From Glandiceps talaboti (lineage: Eukaryota > Hemichordata > Enteropneusta > Spengelidae), in the NCBI RefSeq assembly GCF_964340395.1, contig NC_135562.1, positions 8,241,134 through 8,305,133 of the forward strand: a DNA stretch of 64,000 nucleotides. Reading direction: 5' to 3'. Both the position numbers and the translations under genes were made by a program. The notes under the pieces are model-generated. The model ran no database searches. It had not been told where the DNA came from and saw only the letters and a program-made list of their open reading frames with translations. Within the stretch, counting starts at the first letter, position 1; each line of letters starts with the position of its first letter. Below, one piece after another: positions 26,028-38,716 of the stretch.

Positions 26028-26984
26028 CCAAAAAGATAGCAGTAACTATATGTAGAGTTCATGTTGATTGAACCATGCCTATATGTTTGGAGGCTATAAA
26101 CCAATAAACTATACACTCTAGGTATGTGTGTGAATGTGGTTGGAGCATGGGAAACATCACAGGTCACTGTTTTTGGATGTATAGAGGGGGTGTGTCACTT
26201 GCATTGTATGTGGTGATGGAGATAAGACATCTATTGTTATTCTTTTTTAGTAGGGTCATCATACTTGGTGTGAGATGACATGTTTGTACAAGTATGACAA
26301 GTCATTATTAAAGTATACTCACTTTTCACTGGTCTTTTAAACTTTAAAAGACATTGCCACAACATGTGGTATGGTGAAGCAGTGAGAAGGGGCAACTACA
26401 TCTGTGTGTGTATGTGTGTTATACTGGCGTTGTGTTACATCCAGGTGTTACATATATATATTGATATCTGGAGGTTGTCATCAAACTTACTTTATCCATG
26501 CTAAGGTCAGGTTAGTATTTATATTAAGTATAAATCAATTTAACAGTTTCTTCAAAAGAGATATTGCAAAATGTACTGTCAGGTGGGATATCATGCAACG
26601 TCTGTGTGTATGTGTGTTGTACGGGTACTTCCATACAGATATTGAGTTGTTGAGATTGACCTTATCAAACATAAGAATTACAAGCATACTTCAAGTTAGT
26701 ATGAACGTTGTAGGTGGGTTTTTTTTTCAAATGTAAAATTGACAGTCACACTGGATAGTAGGAAATATTTCTTTTTTTCAACACATACTTGGTCCTACAT
26801 ACAGATAGAAATATATTTACTTTTTAGACGTTACTCCTTTTATACTTTGTACAGGTGTAAATCCGTCTAGTATGAGTGTTACATATTTTTTTTAAAAATT
26901 TCAATGGAAAATTAGACAGAATATCAAGAAATTTCATTTCTCTATGTGCTCTGTCTCCTTCTTTCCTTCCCTCTTTCTCACAAC

Positions 26985-27018
26985 ACACAACACACAACAC
27001 ATACACAAACACACACAC

Positions 27019-27065
<47 letters not shown>
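26985..27065. repeat. (CA)n microsatellite
   Basis: ACACAAC-type words pass into pure CA at about 27020-27065. Confidence 0.95.
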
Positions 27066-27068
<3 letters not shown>

Positions 27069-28426
27069 AAATAAAAAGCTGTATGTTCTTTCAAAAATAA
27101 ATACAAATATGACAGCTTTTTAACAGATATAGCACACAGTGGTTCCAGAGGGCACATTTGTTATTCAACATACATACATGTAGGTGTCAAATGACGTTAT
27201 TATCCCATAGTAAAGTTTTACATTTAACAATACAATACAATTGATATAATAACTTCCTCAGTACATTGTGACTTCTTACATCAAGTAGGTGATTATATAC
27301 TTGTTTGTGTAAAACATCACATGACTTCTTTGTATCTGTTGTGAATGTAACCATAGTAACATGAATTAGGTAATGCTAGAATGAAATTAAGTATTGTTCC
27401 CTTTCATAGCACATCAATGTAAAGATAAGTTTAAAAATGGGAAATTTTTAAGTTTAATGAATTCAAATTTTTGGCTCAACCTGATATGTTGTCATGGAGA
27501 TACAACCACACCTCATATATTTAATAATATATAATTGTGAGACTATCCTTATATGTGTGTTTGCTGTTAACTGATAACACCACATACAGAATTTAAAAAT
27601 TTGTGCTGTTTTTGTTAGCATCCACTTTTCATCATGGTTATATGAGCATTTATGTCAACTGAAACGTATTTCTGTTTTTCCAAAATCAAGATCTTTGGCT
27701 TCAAGAAATTTCATGAAATTTATATGAAATTAAAATACAAATGTAGACCATTTTAGTTGATTTGTGATTTGGGTGGCAATAGCTGATAAAGAACTTTGAT
27801 TGGCTGATCTTGACATCCCAGCAAAGGTTCTGAGCTTGGATTTCAACATCAAAATTAAATTCACAGAATGATGAAGAATTACGCGTAAAGTTTGTACTGG
27901 TTGTCTTATAAACACAAAATATGTGTAGGACTTCACGTTTCAGTAATCCAGTTTGGCAGCAAACCAAAATTAATAAAAACCAATTTAATTACCAATTGCA
28001 CTCAGTAGACAATTTGATTACACATTGCACCCAGTAGACTTATTCTGTTTGTCATTTTATCGTCATCTTTATGTATCGTCAGTTCACATTTAAGATAATT
28101 TCACTGACGATCCTGTAGTTTTGCCAAGATCTCACACCCTTTGTATAACACTGAGTGTGGGAAATCTGGTTAGCATTATAAAGTTTAACCATTTAGATGG
28201 AAACCTTGAAAAAAAAAGCCTTTATTTTATGAGTCAGTGGGAAACATGATGTGACTTGTTGTCCAGCCATAGAGGGCATCATTTTTTTTTTTTTTTTAGT
28301 GACTCAAAGAAATAGGGATTGTCAGGTCATGAGAAATATTTAAATAAAATGTGACATATATTGCGTTTGTGATTCTGACATATTGTTAGTTTTATTGACT
28401 GAAATTTGGTAAGATGTTATGAGAGA

Positions 28427-28699
<273 letters not shown>

Positions 28700-29517
28700 T
28701 GTGCATTTAGTTGTGTAATCAGTTTTATGGTCTCTTTTTACGAGATGTTAATTGATTTAAAGGTCATTTTTATAGACAATATTGAGTTTTTACCAAGATT
28801 TGCAAACTATGTAACCGAGAGGAGAAAACAAAAAACATTGACTATTTGAAGTAAATGATTATCTTGATCTGTATTAAAAGATAACCAATTTATCCTAACA
28901 AAGAAAAACACTTTACCATCTATATTGTAAACTGTCTTGATGAGAATTAACTGTGTTTCCAATTAAGAATGATGAAAGATCCCAATAAATTTCCATCGTA
29001 ATCACTTTCAGTAATTTAATCATTTTATACAGAGAAATATCTTTCAATTTCACATAATAATGAACTAGAAATGGTAATTGTAACAAAGGCAGCATGATAT
29101 TAAATGGCTATTGTATGTATTGTAATGTATTGTATAATTTGTAATATGGTGATTTGACCAATCTCAAGTCCGTGTCTCCAAATTTGGTTCGTCATTGTAA
29201 TTAATATCACAGCAGTTTTTACCAATAATCTTTTAATTTTTAAATATAATAATTAATTTTTGATGAAAAACAATTAGCATTTTCATGATATTAACCTTAT
29301 CAAATATTTCAGCTGTCAAAAATGAAATTATCTGACCTGCCATGAAATATTCATACTTACATTGAAAATAGTGACAGGTACTTGAGATGTTGAGTGATGA
29401 GTTTGAACTACCAGGATTTCTTTTATTCCACTCTGTTATTTAAATAATGACCTTGGAAATTATAAATGTATGTCACTGTCACTCTGTCACCTAAAATGAA
29501 AAAGTGAATAATTAGAT

Positions 29518-29880
29518 ATTATTCCCCAATATTTTTCTTTGTTGTTCAGCCAAGGAAAATACGGGTGACCTAAGGGGCCTTTGTCACTTACGATTCGCTA
29601 GACGAGTAGTGACAGTCCTTAGGTCATGAGTATTTTCCAGCTGAATGAAGAAAAATATTGGGGAATAACATAATTATACCAGTTCCAGTAATATCAAAGA
29701 AAAATTGGGGAAGTAATTGCAGTTTTGAACATTTTGACTTGTATTTCGAACACACCAAAACCAGTGACATAGACATGCGTTGTTGTGACAGACACACGTT
29801 GTTGTGACATAGAACGACCAGAGTATATATATTCCATTATGATATTTTAAGTGTTCAATTTGGCTTGTGCATGGTATAAT
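29518..29880 (+). mobile_element. Hairpin MITE family B, best copy
   Basis: A nearly complete hairpin (29518-29672) with arms from ATTCCCCAATATTTTTC to AAAAATATTGGGGAATAAC, followed by the family tail (ACAGACACACGTTGTTGTGA and GAACGACCAGAGTATATA). It is flanked by about 120 bp repeated directly (29391-29512 and 29888-30008). Confidence 0.7.
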
Positions 29881-30894
29881 TGATATGAATTGATGAGTTT
29901 GAACTACCAGGATGTATTTTATTCCACTTTGTTATTTAAATAATGACCTTGGAAATGATAAATGTATGTCAATGTCACTCTGTGTCCTAAAACAAAAAAC
30001 TGAATAATAAACATTGTCCTTGTTTAAGATTTATAGGTGTATGAAACTAGCATTACAATCAAGGTACATTAACATTATATTATTATATCCTTGGAATTAA
30101 TACTAGGTACATTTATCAACTGTTTATTTCTGGTACATGTCAAAGATAACAATTTTAGTAGTCATTTATTACAAATACAGATATTTATCTCTTGTGTACG
30201 TGTACTCAGTTTCTAGTAATACAGAGAAAACTGGATAATAGTTGTACATTTTCAAATCGGTTAAAACAAAATTATGGAATCAGACAGTCAAATTGTAACA
30301 GTTGATTTTATTTTCTGACTGACTAATGATTCAAAGTAATATTAGTGATAAAAGTACATAAAATATTAGATATTTAATAATATACATATTAAAAAAACAA
30401 ATATGCAAATATAGGATGAGTAAGGAATAAGGAATTGCAACTCAAAGTTTCTCACGATCATGTAATCATCAGGCAACTGACAGCTGATTCAGCTGACGGT
30501 CTTACAAGCACTTCATATAAAATGATATGAAAGTCCACTAATTAATTCTACTTTTAATGTAATATCTATAAAAGTTAATACCTCTCTTGTTGTATTTCAA
30601 CAATTTTGGTAAACAAAGACAAAGTCTTGAATTTCTAAAACCCAACAAAAGCAATTCTCATTATGCATACATTTGATTTTGATACATGTATTGTACATGT
30701 ACCTTTATTAGTCTGTTGTTATAATTACATTATTTCATACAAAACAAGTGAAACAAAACAAAATTGATGAAAGGATGTGATGTTTCTTTAAACAATGAAT
30801 TCAAAAGGTCAGAATATCATAATACAGTAATAATAGCCCACTAGTACTGTGAATGTAGTATTTGCCTGTAGGCACTCACTGTAGCTCAGCTGGT

Positions 30895-31288
30895 ATGTGT
30901 ATTCATGTAGAACAATAGATACTAATATCTGCTTTAAAATCATTTGTCAAGATACATGCTATGCTATACACTGGAGTATAGTGTTGAATAGATAGTATCT
31001 AAGATAGTAACAGTACTGTAGAATCTACACATAGCACATAGAGACGAGGTATGTGTATGTATGTCTATGTATGTGTATATACGTATGTATGTATGTATGT
31101 ATGTATGTGTGTGTACGTAAGTGTGTATGTATGTATGTATGTATGTATGTATGTATGTATGTATGTATGTATGTATGTATGTACTGTACTGATGTATGTA
31201 TGTATGTATGTATGTATGTATGTGTATGTATGTATATATGTCTGTGTGTGTATGTATGTATGTATGTGTATGTGTGTGTTTGTGTATG

Positions 31289-31322
<34 letters not shown>

Positions 31323-31480
31323 TGTATGTACATGTGTGTGTGCATGTCTCTGTCTTTCTGTGGTATTGTATGTGTATATTCAGGTAGAATAATAATACTG
31401 ATAGATCATGATACCTGCTTTAAAAAAAATTCCAATCAAACATGCTAGACACGCAGTAGTCTTACAATAAATAGTGTCTG
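30895..31480. repeat. Direct duplication flanking a GTAT microsatellite
   Basis: About 100 bp (TATTCATGTAGAACAATAGA, CTGCTTTAAAATC) at 30895-31010 recurs diverged at 31370-31480. Between them lies a (GTAT)n tract at 31048-31336, open in several frames on both strands but not coding. Confidence 0.6.
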
Positions 31481-33741
31481 GGTTGTTGTTAAGGACAGCT
31501 AAAGTAGGTAGAATCTAAGTGTTTTGAACACGAAGCACATAAATAAAGTTGTGAATGTATGTGTGTATTCTCTCAGAATGACAATTCCTAATCTTTTAAT
31601 ATCATTTACCACAGTCAATAACTTAAATAATTCAAGACATTGTACAAAGAATGATATATAAGAAATATGATATAGTAGAAGTAATCTCTGTACATTAGGG
31701 ATTCAGAGTGAACATTTTGTCTATAACTGAGTTAAGACTTCAATCTAGACACATGACATGAGTGGCATACTGAGTGAACAGAGAGAAGAATATGACAGTC
31801 CTCAATAAATAAAGTTTCCTTAAACCCATAAGCTGCTGTATGCTAATTTCTGTGAACACATAACTCACTGCAAATGCAAGCTTTTATTTTGATATTAACA
31901 GAAAATATATGTGGGTTGGCTACGAATGAATTAAAAATTACAAATTTTCCAAGGATGAAAAACTGTGTATTATTGCAATCTTTTTAGACTAGATACAAAC
32001 ATGGTTTGAAATCATCTCTGACTTGAAAGAGAGATCTTGAGAGTCAACTAAGGTGGAAGTTTGTACAGTATTTCAATTTGAAGAAATAAATTCCATTGGT
32101 TCATTCAAACCTATACTGGATTTTGATTGGCTGTTGAAAAGACAGGTTTATAACTGCGTACATCACAGACCTATGCCTTACATACTAAAGGACATTGAAT
32201 TCTAAAGTGTCCTGGTTTTTCATTGAAAACAATTCTGTTAGTCGAACAGTGAGTCATTGTATATCTCCACATAGTTGTGCAATGCAAGCTGTGAACATTA
32301 CAAAAATAATGTCATTTTGAAGCAAAATATTTCTAGATTACATGTTATCAAACTAAAAATGTGATAACTTTAATCATTAAGATGTGTCCAAATATTGTAC
32401 ATTTGTTTTTTGTAAAGAATGGCCTCAAGTAGGGAGCTAACTTAACTAAGTTCTTACCAAGTATATATCAAGAATTTTATGATATTGATTTCCAAGTTTG
32501 CTAACATTTCACCTTTCCAGTAATGAAACCTTTAAAAAAGCATTACTGCAGTGTATAAAGTTATCTTAAGTTAATATACAACAATATTCTTAATATCAAA
32601 ACAAAGTGAAAACATTTTGACCAAAGTAAAGAATAAACAGTGCCTGAAATTTATGTTTGATTTGTATTGGATTAGAAAGTCAGTAAGGAGAGCTAGCTTT
32701 GATAAAAATATGCTGTTTACTCAGAAAATTGGAACATCCGCACATCAATACACCCCTAGCCCCCTTTTGACCTCTGTCTTAACTTGTTACAAGTTTTGTC
32801 ATGTGTACATTGAGTGAGTCACACAGTTTACGGAATACAGTGTGTGTGAAATAATAACGTATTCTAGTTTTCTGTTCACTACTCCACTCTAAATTGACCA
32901 GAATTAGAAAGATGATTGTCAGATTAACAATCAAATATCAGCAAATTACACAATTTTGAAGAGAAAATTGTCCCACATTGATATGCAAATTAGGTATGAT
33001 GTCATCATTCATGATAGTTTGGAGTGCAATGCCCTCTTTATATTTTGTATACAATTGAGGTTGTTATCCTTCAACGGACCAATAGTATTCAACGATTTGA
33101 TTTGAAAATCTTGACTACCTGAATACTCTACTATGGTAAAGCCAACAGGTAACAGGTAGAAAAGGTATGTTTTAATGTCATTGCTTTTTTTCAACTTTTC
33201 TTATTTTTTCAAGGGTGACTGGCTCTTAAATTCATCTCCGATCTTACATAATTTGTTTGTAATTATCAATGTACCTGTTCTGATGATATTTTACTATAAC
33301 ATAGGATAGGTTTAAGAGGTGATGTATGTTTCACTTTTGGATAAAGTAAGTTAAATATATCTAGGTTTCACTGTCTGTAGATTAATTGTGCTATAACGTA
33401 CAGATTTCATGTATAGCTACAGATCATTTTCAGTTCACTAGCCACTCCATTGTATTCCTTATATATGTTTCTTATATCTGCATACATAGTTATACATCCG
33501 AGGCTCTCACTAGAATGTAGTTGTATAGAAACTTCCATATCTCATCTATTAGGAGCTACTTGTCATCTTCAAAAAACTTGATAAACAAAATTTTGTTTAA
33601 ATTGTCACTATAATTAGCATATTACTGACTTCTAAAATGACTTCAAATTCAATATATATGCATGGTGTCACAGGTATCTGTACACATACATTAGGTTTAT
33701 CATTGTGTATCACAATCATTTATTAGACATTTTATTTCACA

Positions 33742-35043
33742 CAGGGTTCGCACGGTCCTGGAAAACCCTGGAAAACCCTGGAATTTCAAACCCTCCCTGG
33801 AAAGCCCTGGAAAACCCTGGAAAAATGCGCCCTACCCCTGGAAAACCCTGGAAAATGATCATGATCAATCGATCGATTAATATTGATGATCGTCATGTCT
33901 GTGCTCGAGCCACCCATTCGTATGATTCTGAATATCGTAAATGTGAAATGGCGAAAATATTTTCAAAGTCTTTCGCCACGGTGGTGAATCAAAATTCACG
34001 CCGATTGAACCCAGACAGTCAAACGATCGTTCCACGAGACACTTCGCCCCACAGACCGTGCATATGATTAGTTGAATGGGCGCCGCAGTGTTTGTTTCGA
34101 TCTTGTATATATTGCTACTCCATACATCTCCCAGTCGTCATTTCAGGGACATGATATTGTAACACTGTAACAGTCCCGGTCGGGGTCTGTTAACAAGATT
34201 ATCGTAACATTGTAGCGAGTATCAAAGCATCATCAACCACGATTAGAAATTGTTACAAGTTCGGCGCATGAGTCGACATACTACAAGCTCAGGCATGGCT
34301 AGGGCCTAGGGAAGTGCAGTTGAATTTCCGGGTTGTGGAAGTACGGTTGTGACTTTTATGTCGTCGATAAATAGGTATTTGTGTTACATGTTCTAAAAGA
34401 ATAAACTACTGTTTTATGTTGTCGGTACAGTAACATTCGTCAATGGTCAAGTTGAGTTGAAATCGCGATGTTCCGCAACTCGTGGCATCGGTACATAAAC
34501 ATCGAGACGCAAGCAATGAATGTATTCAGTTATTCATAGCTCGAAATTTCGTTACGTAAATGACGTTTTTATTAAAATTTTTGAAGAAAAAAATTATTTT
34601 AGGTGACTTATAAATCTAGTAACATCAAATCATACAATAACGAGGACAAACTTTAGTTTTTAATTTAATTTTCTGGATATGTCTGAATTAGACTGATGAA
34701 TGCTGAGACTCAATCTTACACGATCAATGCATCTGCTTGACGAAACGGCTACTTTAATAGGGGGTAGGAGAGAGGTTTCTCCGTTAATCTTAGCATGCAA
34801 ACGTGGTTTTGAAACCAACATCTTGCATAGTGTCGATTGTCTTTAAAATGTTTTGTAACATATTATGGGAACTGTTGTTATTTTTTTCGTCTACATCAGA
34901 CAATTAGATGTCATTCAAAAAATATACTTAAGTGTCAACACCCCTGGAAAATGGTCAAAATCAATATGAATACCCCTGGAAAACTGATGAAAAACCCCTG
35001 GAAAGTCCTGGAATTTTGTTTTGCTTTAAGTGTACGAACCCTG
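33742..35043. mobile_element. hAT-like non-autonomous transposon, 1302 bp, 6-bp target duplication
   Basis: Seen: the left end is CAGGGTTCGCAC and the right end is GTACGAACCCTG, forming a 12-bp inverted repeat with one mismatch. TTCACA stands immediately outside each end (33736-33741 and 35044-35049). Next to the left end CCTGGAAAA-type words repeat about eight times in 110 bp; four more in the same orientation occupy the last 120 bp. The interior (33880-34600) is clearly richer in CpG than its surroundings. No transposase frame is present; the 120-codon frame over the left end is open because of the repeats. Known: CAGGG ends suit the hAT superfamily, which has subgroups with 5- and 6-bp target sites. 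Inferred: the repeated words are transposase-binding sites. Confidence 0.8.
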
Positions 35044-35673
35044 TTCACAGATGTGAGTATGTTAACTAGAATTCTAACTACTTACTAGGCACTGTCATTT
35101 TGTGTTGAATTAGCCTAGAATCTAAGCATGTCTGTGGACTTCAACACAGTTCTTGGCCTACATAAGAGAAACAAATCATTGTAGTTGACAGACATGCTAA
35201 GAAAATGTTAAATGGATCGACAATATTTACTAAAAGTTTTGTGCCAAAATGCATAATTTTTAAAAACCATTTCATGACCAAAACAATTTTATAAATACCC
35301 TCAAAATTAACAAATTGTTGTTGGATATAGTTTTTGACCATAAAGCTAGAATTTCACTTAAAAATGTGATGAATAAAACCAGCAATATGGTTTCATTTCA
35401 TTTAATGTGTTAGACTTCACCCAGCAACAAACATGTGATTCTGAAAATAACTAGACAATTGTGCTTTATATTTAATAGTGTTTTTTTTCAGCAATTTATA
35501 CAATGTGCATGATTTTATAGTCATTCATATCTAGTATGGACCACATTGGAAGTCAATGTTTCTAAAAAAAAATACTTTTATGTGTTATTCTCGAAGATTT
35601 TTTATACCTTGTACTTTCATATGTACCAGTATAAATTTTTACAGAGTAAATTCAATTCAGTTTGCATGTATTT

Positions 35674-36130
35674 CAGTGTTTTTGCCAAGGTTTGGGAACT
35701 CTGGTAACAAAAAGGTGAAAATATGGTATAAGTGACATACAAATTACACTGTAATTCTGGAACACGGGTACCACATGAAAATGATGACAGGGGGAACTTG
35801 GATAGATTTGACCACCTTACTGTCCTGAACAGAGAAACACTTGTAGGGAATCCCAGTAAAAAAATGTGGGAAACTCAGGTAGATCTGACCAACTGACTGT
35901 CCTGAACAGAAACACTGGTAGGGAACCCCGGTAAAATGACTGGGTACTCAAGTAGATTTGACCACCTTACTGTCCTGAACAGAAACACTGGTAGGGGACC
36001 CCGGTAAAATGACTGGGTACTCAAGTAGATTTTGTCAACTTATTGCCCTTAACAGGAATACTGGCAAGTAACCCTAGTATTAAGTGACTAGGGAACTCAG
36101 GTATATTTTACCTAATTACTGCCATCAACA
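35674..36130. mobile_element. Relative of the 5934 MITE with internally amplified 72-78 bp units
   Basis: Begins CAGTGTTTTTGCCAAGG as at 5934. Inside, a unit with TGTCCTGAACAGAAACACTG and CCCCGGTAAAATGACTGGG is repeated four times at 78, 72 and 72 bp spacing (35821, 35899, 35971, 36043). The right end near 36109-36130 is decayed. Confidence 0.6.
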
Positions 36131-38555
36131 ACAATACAATATCTAAACCACAAATATTCTACACATACTATAGTTAGCTTGTGCTACTGAAATGAAATAA
36201 GTTAAGATCTAGGCTAACAAAATTGCTGAAACAAAATACAATGTACTTAAATTAACAAGTTTAGGTATTGTGAGACACAAAACCATAGCAACTGTTGGCA
36301 TGACAATACCATCATTGTTAAAAACATGTGGCAACTCATGGACTATCAGTCAATTATTGATGCAAATGAGATAAAGTCACTATTAAATGAATTAGTAATT
36401 ACTTAAAAACTAAACTTGATGTAAAAGTCAGGAAACTCATTAGAATCCCCTATGAACTAGAATAAAACCATTTCTTAATGTTGTGTAATTAATGTTGTTC
36501 ATCCATTCCTCATTTTGAAAACAATAGACAATAGAATGTTATGGTAAACATTAGTAAAATAACCAGCTGCCTGATGTACAGGTATAGAAATCAAAATAGA
36601 TTGTTGAAAAAAACAAGAAAACATTTTAGAAGGATGACCATGGAGGTAGAATTAACTAACTAACCGCCATGCCACAACACTTCCCAAAACACACACCAAA
36701 TTGACTTCTCATTCTTTCTGTCTTAGAATTTAACACAAGTAATCTTTTGTATATCAATTTGATTTGCATCAATAAACCTGTTACTTCCAATCCTAGCAAG
36801 TACTAGCCCAGAAACTTATCTATTTACCATCTCAAGAGGCTTTACGAATTAACCAATAGCTTCCTGAGATGGTAAACCAAGTCAGTCTCTGAGTATGTAC
36901 TTTTAGTAAGACCTCAGATCTGCACTCAGAATGTTGTCAAAGGAATACCAAGCATGACAGTATCTCTGGTGCACAACCCAATGGAATGCCTGACCATGGT
37001 CTGCCTTTTGCTAGACTTTCAGGCAAGTCCTTGACAGACCTGTGGTGCTAATTGACCTGTGGTCACTTCTAAATTAACAGAATTGGAGGGTCTAACAGGT
37101 CTGTTGGCTAAGCATGAAAGTACATGTACTCTGCCACTCAGTAGCAATGGGTGGTGAATCAATGTCACTAACACAACAGTAGTAGATCAACAGAAAAACA
37201 AATAAAAAACTTGAAGTTTAACAAAAAGCCATGTCACAATTACATGCAATTAACTTGTCTTCATTCAATGATTTATTCCTTTTTATGAAAGAAGAGAGTG
37301 AGAAATGAGAGTCTTTGATTTGACTTCAAGTAGCCAGCTGGCATCAGTATCATTACCTTTTTAATCTTCTTTGTCAGTGACATTGAAAAGATCATCTTGA
37401 AATATTCTATCTTTTTTTGTCTTTAATTTCTTTGTAAAACAGCGATAGAGATGACAGCTGTGCACTGCCCAAAAGATTTGATTCTATAAGCCATAGCAAA
37501 ATCTGCCCGAACAAATGCATTTGAATCCAGCATCAAAATACTGTAAACCTGGAAATTTCGCTAGAGACGTTTATTTTTGCTTATTTTGCTAGAACACAAG
37601 AATGCAAAAATAAATAGTGACTAAAATGGCTTCTTGTACATAAACATGGCTTCTTGTACATGAACATAATGTCCCAGTCGGGTTAATTAGTAAAAACTAG
37701 TCTTTGAGATCTAGCTGAAGACAAATTTGCTAAATTTTCTAGTGGCGAAAATATCTAGGTTTGCAGTATGTTCCATTCATAATGCATTTGGTTTAATAAG
37801 TTTCACTTTTGAAAGTGTACAAGTAAATAATTACCAACAACTATAATTAAACCTATAACATCAGAGTCTAACATGTAATGTGTTACATTAAAGTTTTGTT
37901 CCAAACACAAACTTAAACCCAGCATCAAGTTTATGTAAATGCATCGGTTTTGTAAGTTTGTTTTTTGACTGACAGAAAAAGTAGTGATGCTAGCAGGTAT
38001 GCATTGTATAGCAGTGGGTGGGTAGTTATTCCCAGAAAGACCCATGTAAAGAGTGACACAGTATAGACAAATGAAAAAATAGATTAAAAAGTTGAATTTG
38101 TAATTACAACAAAAGCCACCCACAGGTACTAGAATTATTGACCAAGCCCAAATTAATCATTTATTGAGAACAATGAGATCAAGTATTGTCTCAATTTCTC
38201 ATCACTGTTCTCTTTGGAAACTACTGAGAAAGCTAAATGAAAATTCAAACTATCCTTTACAGGTATGTGTGAGATATGAGACCTTTTAAGTGAAAATAGA
38301 CCAGACTTTGTAATTTGTTTGTCGTCAAACATCAAGAGGAAGCCATACAAGTTGTTAGCACTGACATTGTGTGGGTTACAGCTGTTTGTACTATTGTTAT
38401 GCAAATGAGATGTTTAGAATTCAGACTCCCTACCTTAGCTTATTTGAAAAAAGTGTTTAGCTAGTTAATTATGCATACCTATAGGAAACGAATGCCTTTA
38501 GAGTGAACAATAACATGAATAAGAACCAATAGAATGAATGAAAGTATTAAGTGGT
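36131..38555. other. Non-coding region upstream of the FAM110 exon
   Basis: Holds the TA-flanked MITE (37541) and a small hairpin near 36785-36895 (ACCATCTCAAGAGGCT against TTCCTGAGATGGT). No coding exon is recognised. It would be intronic if the acceptor at 38588 is used. Confidence 0.5.
37541..37766. mobile_element. Tc1/mariner-like MITE with TA flanks
   Basis: The inverted ends are CTGTAAACCTGGAAATTTCG and CGAAAATATCTAGGTTTGCAG (mismatched in a few places), flanked by TA at 37539 and 37767. No coding capacity. A decayed relative is at 46153-46365. Confidence 0.65.
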
Positions 38556-38588
38556 CGATTTCTTTTTCTGTTGCTCTATTCAAAACAG
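38556..38588 (+). promoter_or_regulatory. Candidate splice acceptor before the FAM110 exon
   Basis: A pyrimidine-rich run ending TTCAAAACAG lies 118 nt upstream of the ATG, so the coding exon may begin at 38589 with a 5' UTR intron before it. Non-coding 5' exons are usual in the vertebrate family. The next bases, GTAAATAAG, also resemble a donor, so the exact use is uncertain. Confidence 0.45.
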
Positions 38589-38617
38589 GTAAATAAGTCA
38601 GACGTTGCTTAACCGCC

Positions 38618-38716
38618 ATGCAGTGAGGTTACAAGGGGAGGACAGTTAAAACCAGTGAGAACTTCCATGGAATGTCCAACTCAGAGATGACAGTACTAAA
38701 ACTAAAATGGCTTTGA
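38618..38716 (+). promoter_or_regulatory. Cluster of three upstream ORFs in the FAM110 leader
   Basis: Three short reading frames begin before the main ATG. ATG CAG TGA at 38618 encodes two residues. The ATG at 38667 encodes MECPTQR and stops at 38690. The ATG at 38672 encodes 14 residues (MSNSEMTVLKLKWL) and stops at 38716, overlapping the main start in another frame. If the leader is transcribed as modelled, ribosomes meet all three first, which would usually lower translation of the main frame. Confidence 0.5.

Larger units (their letters stand above)
20830..28420. other. Non-coding, very AT-rich stretch
   Basis: Holds the listed MITEs and microsatellites. 24300-24960 is especially A-rich on the plus strand, which creates Phe/Ile/Leu-rich minus-strand frames that I do not regard as genes. 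Confidence 0.55.
28700..33735. other. Non-coding stretch
   Basis: Contains the family B hairpin at 29518 with its flanking direct repeat and the GTAT region. A tRNA A-box-like TAGCTCAGCTGG occurs at 30885 without a B box or cloverleaf. No gene is seen. Confidence 0.55.

Noticed and set aside
26404-26736. 110-codon Cys/Tyr-rich frame
   Set aside because: It spans two diverged GTGTGTATGTGTGTT repeats; the cysteines come from the GT-rich repeat and not from a conserved spacing.
30883-30960. tRNA gene suggested by TAGCTCAGCTGG
   Set aside because: An A-box-like word only; no B box, no cloverleaf and no terminator at a suitable distance.
33705-34067. 120-codon frame over the hAT-like element
   Set aside because: It begins outside the element and its first part is the CCTGGAAAA array translated. 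No transposase motif is present.
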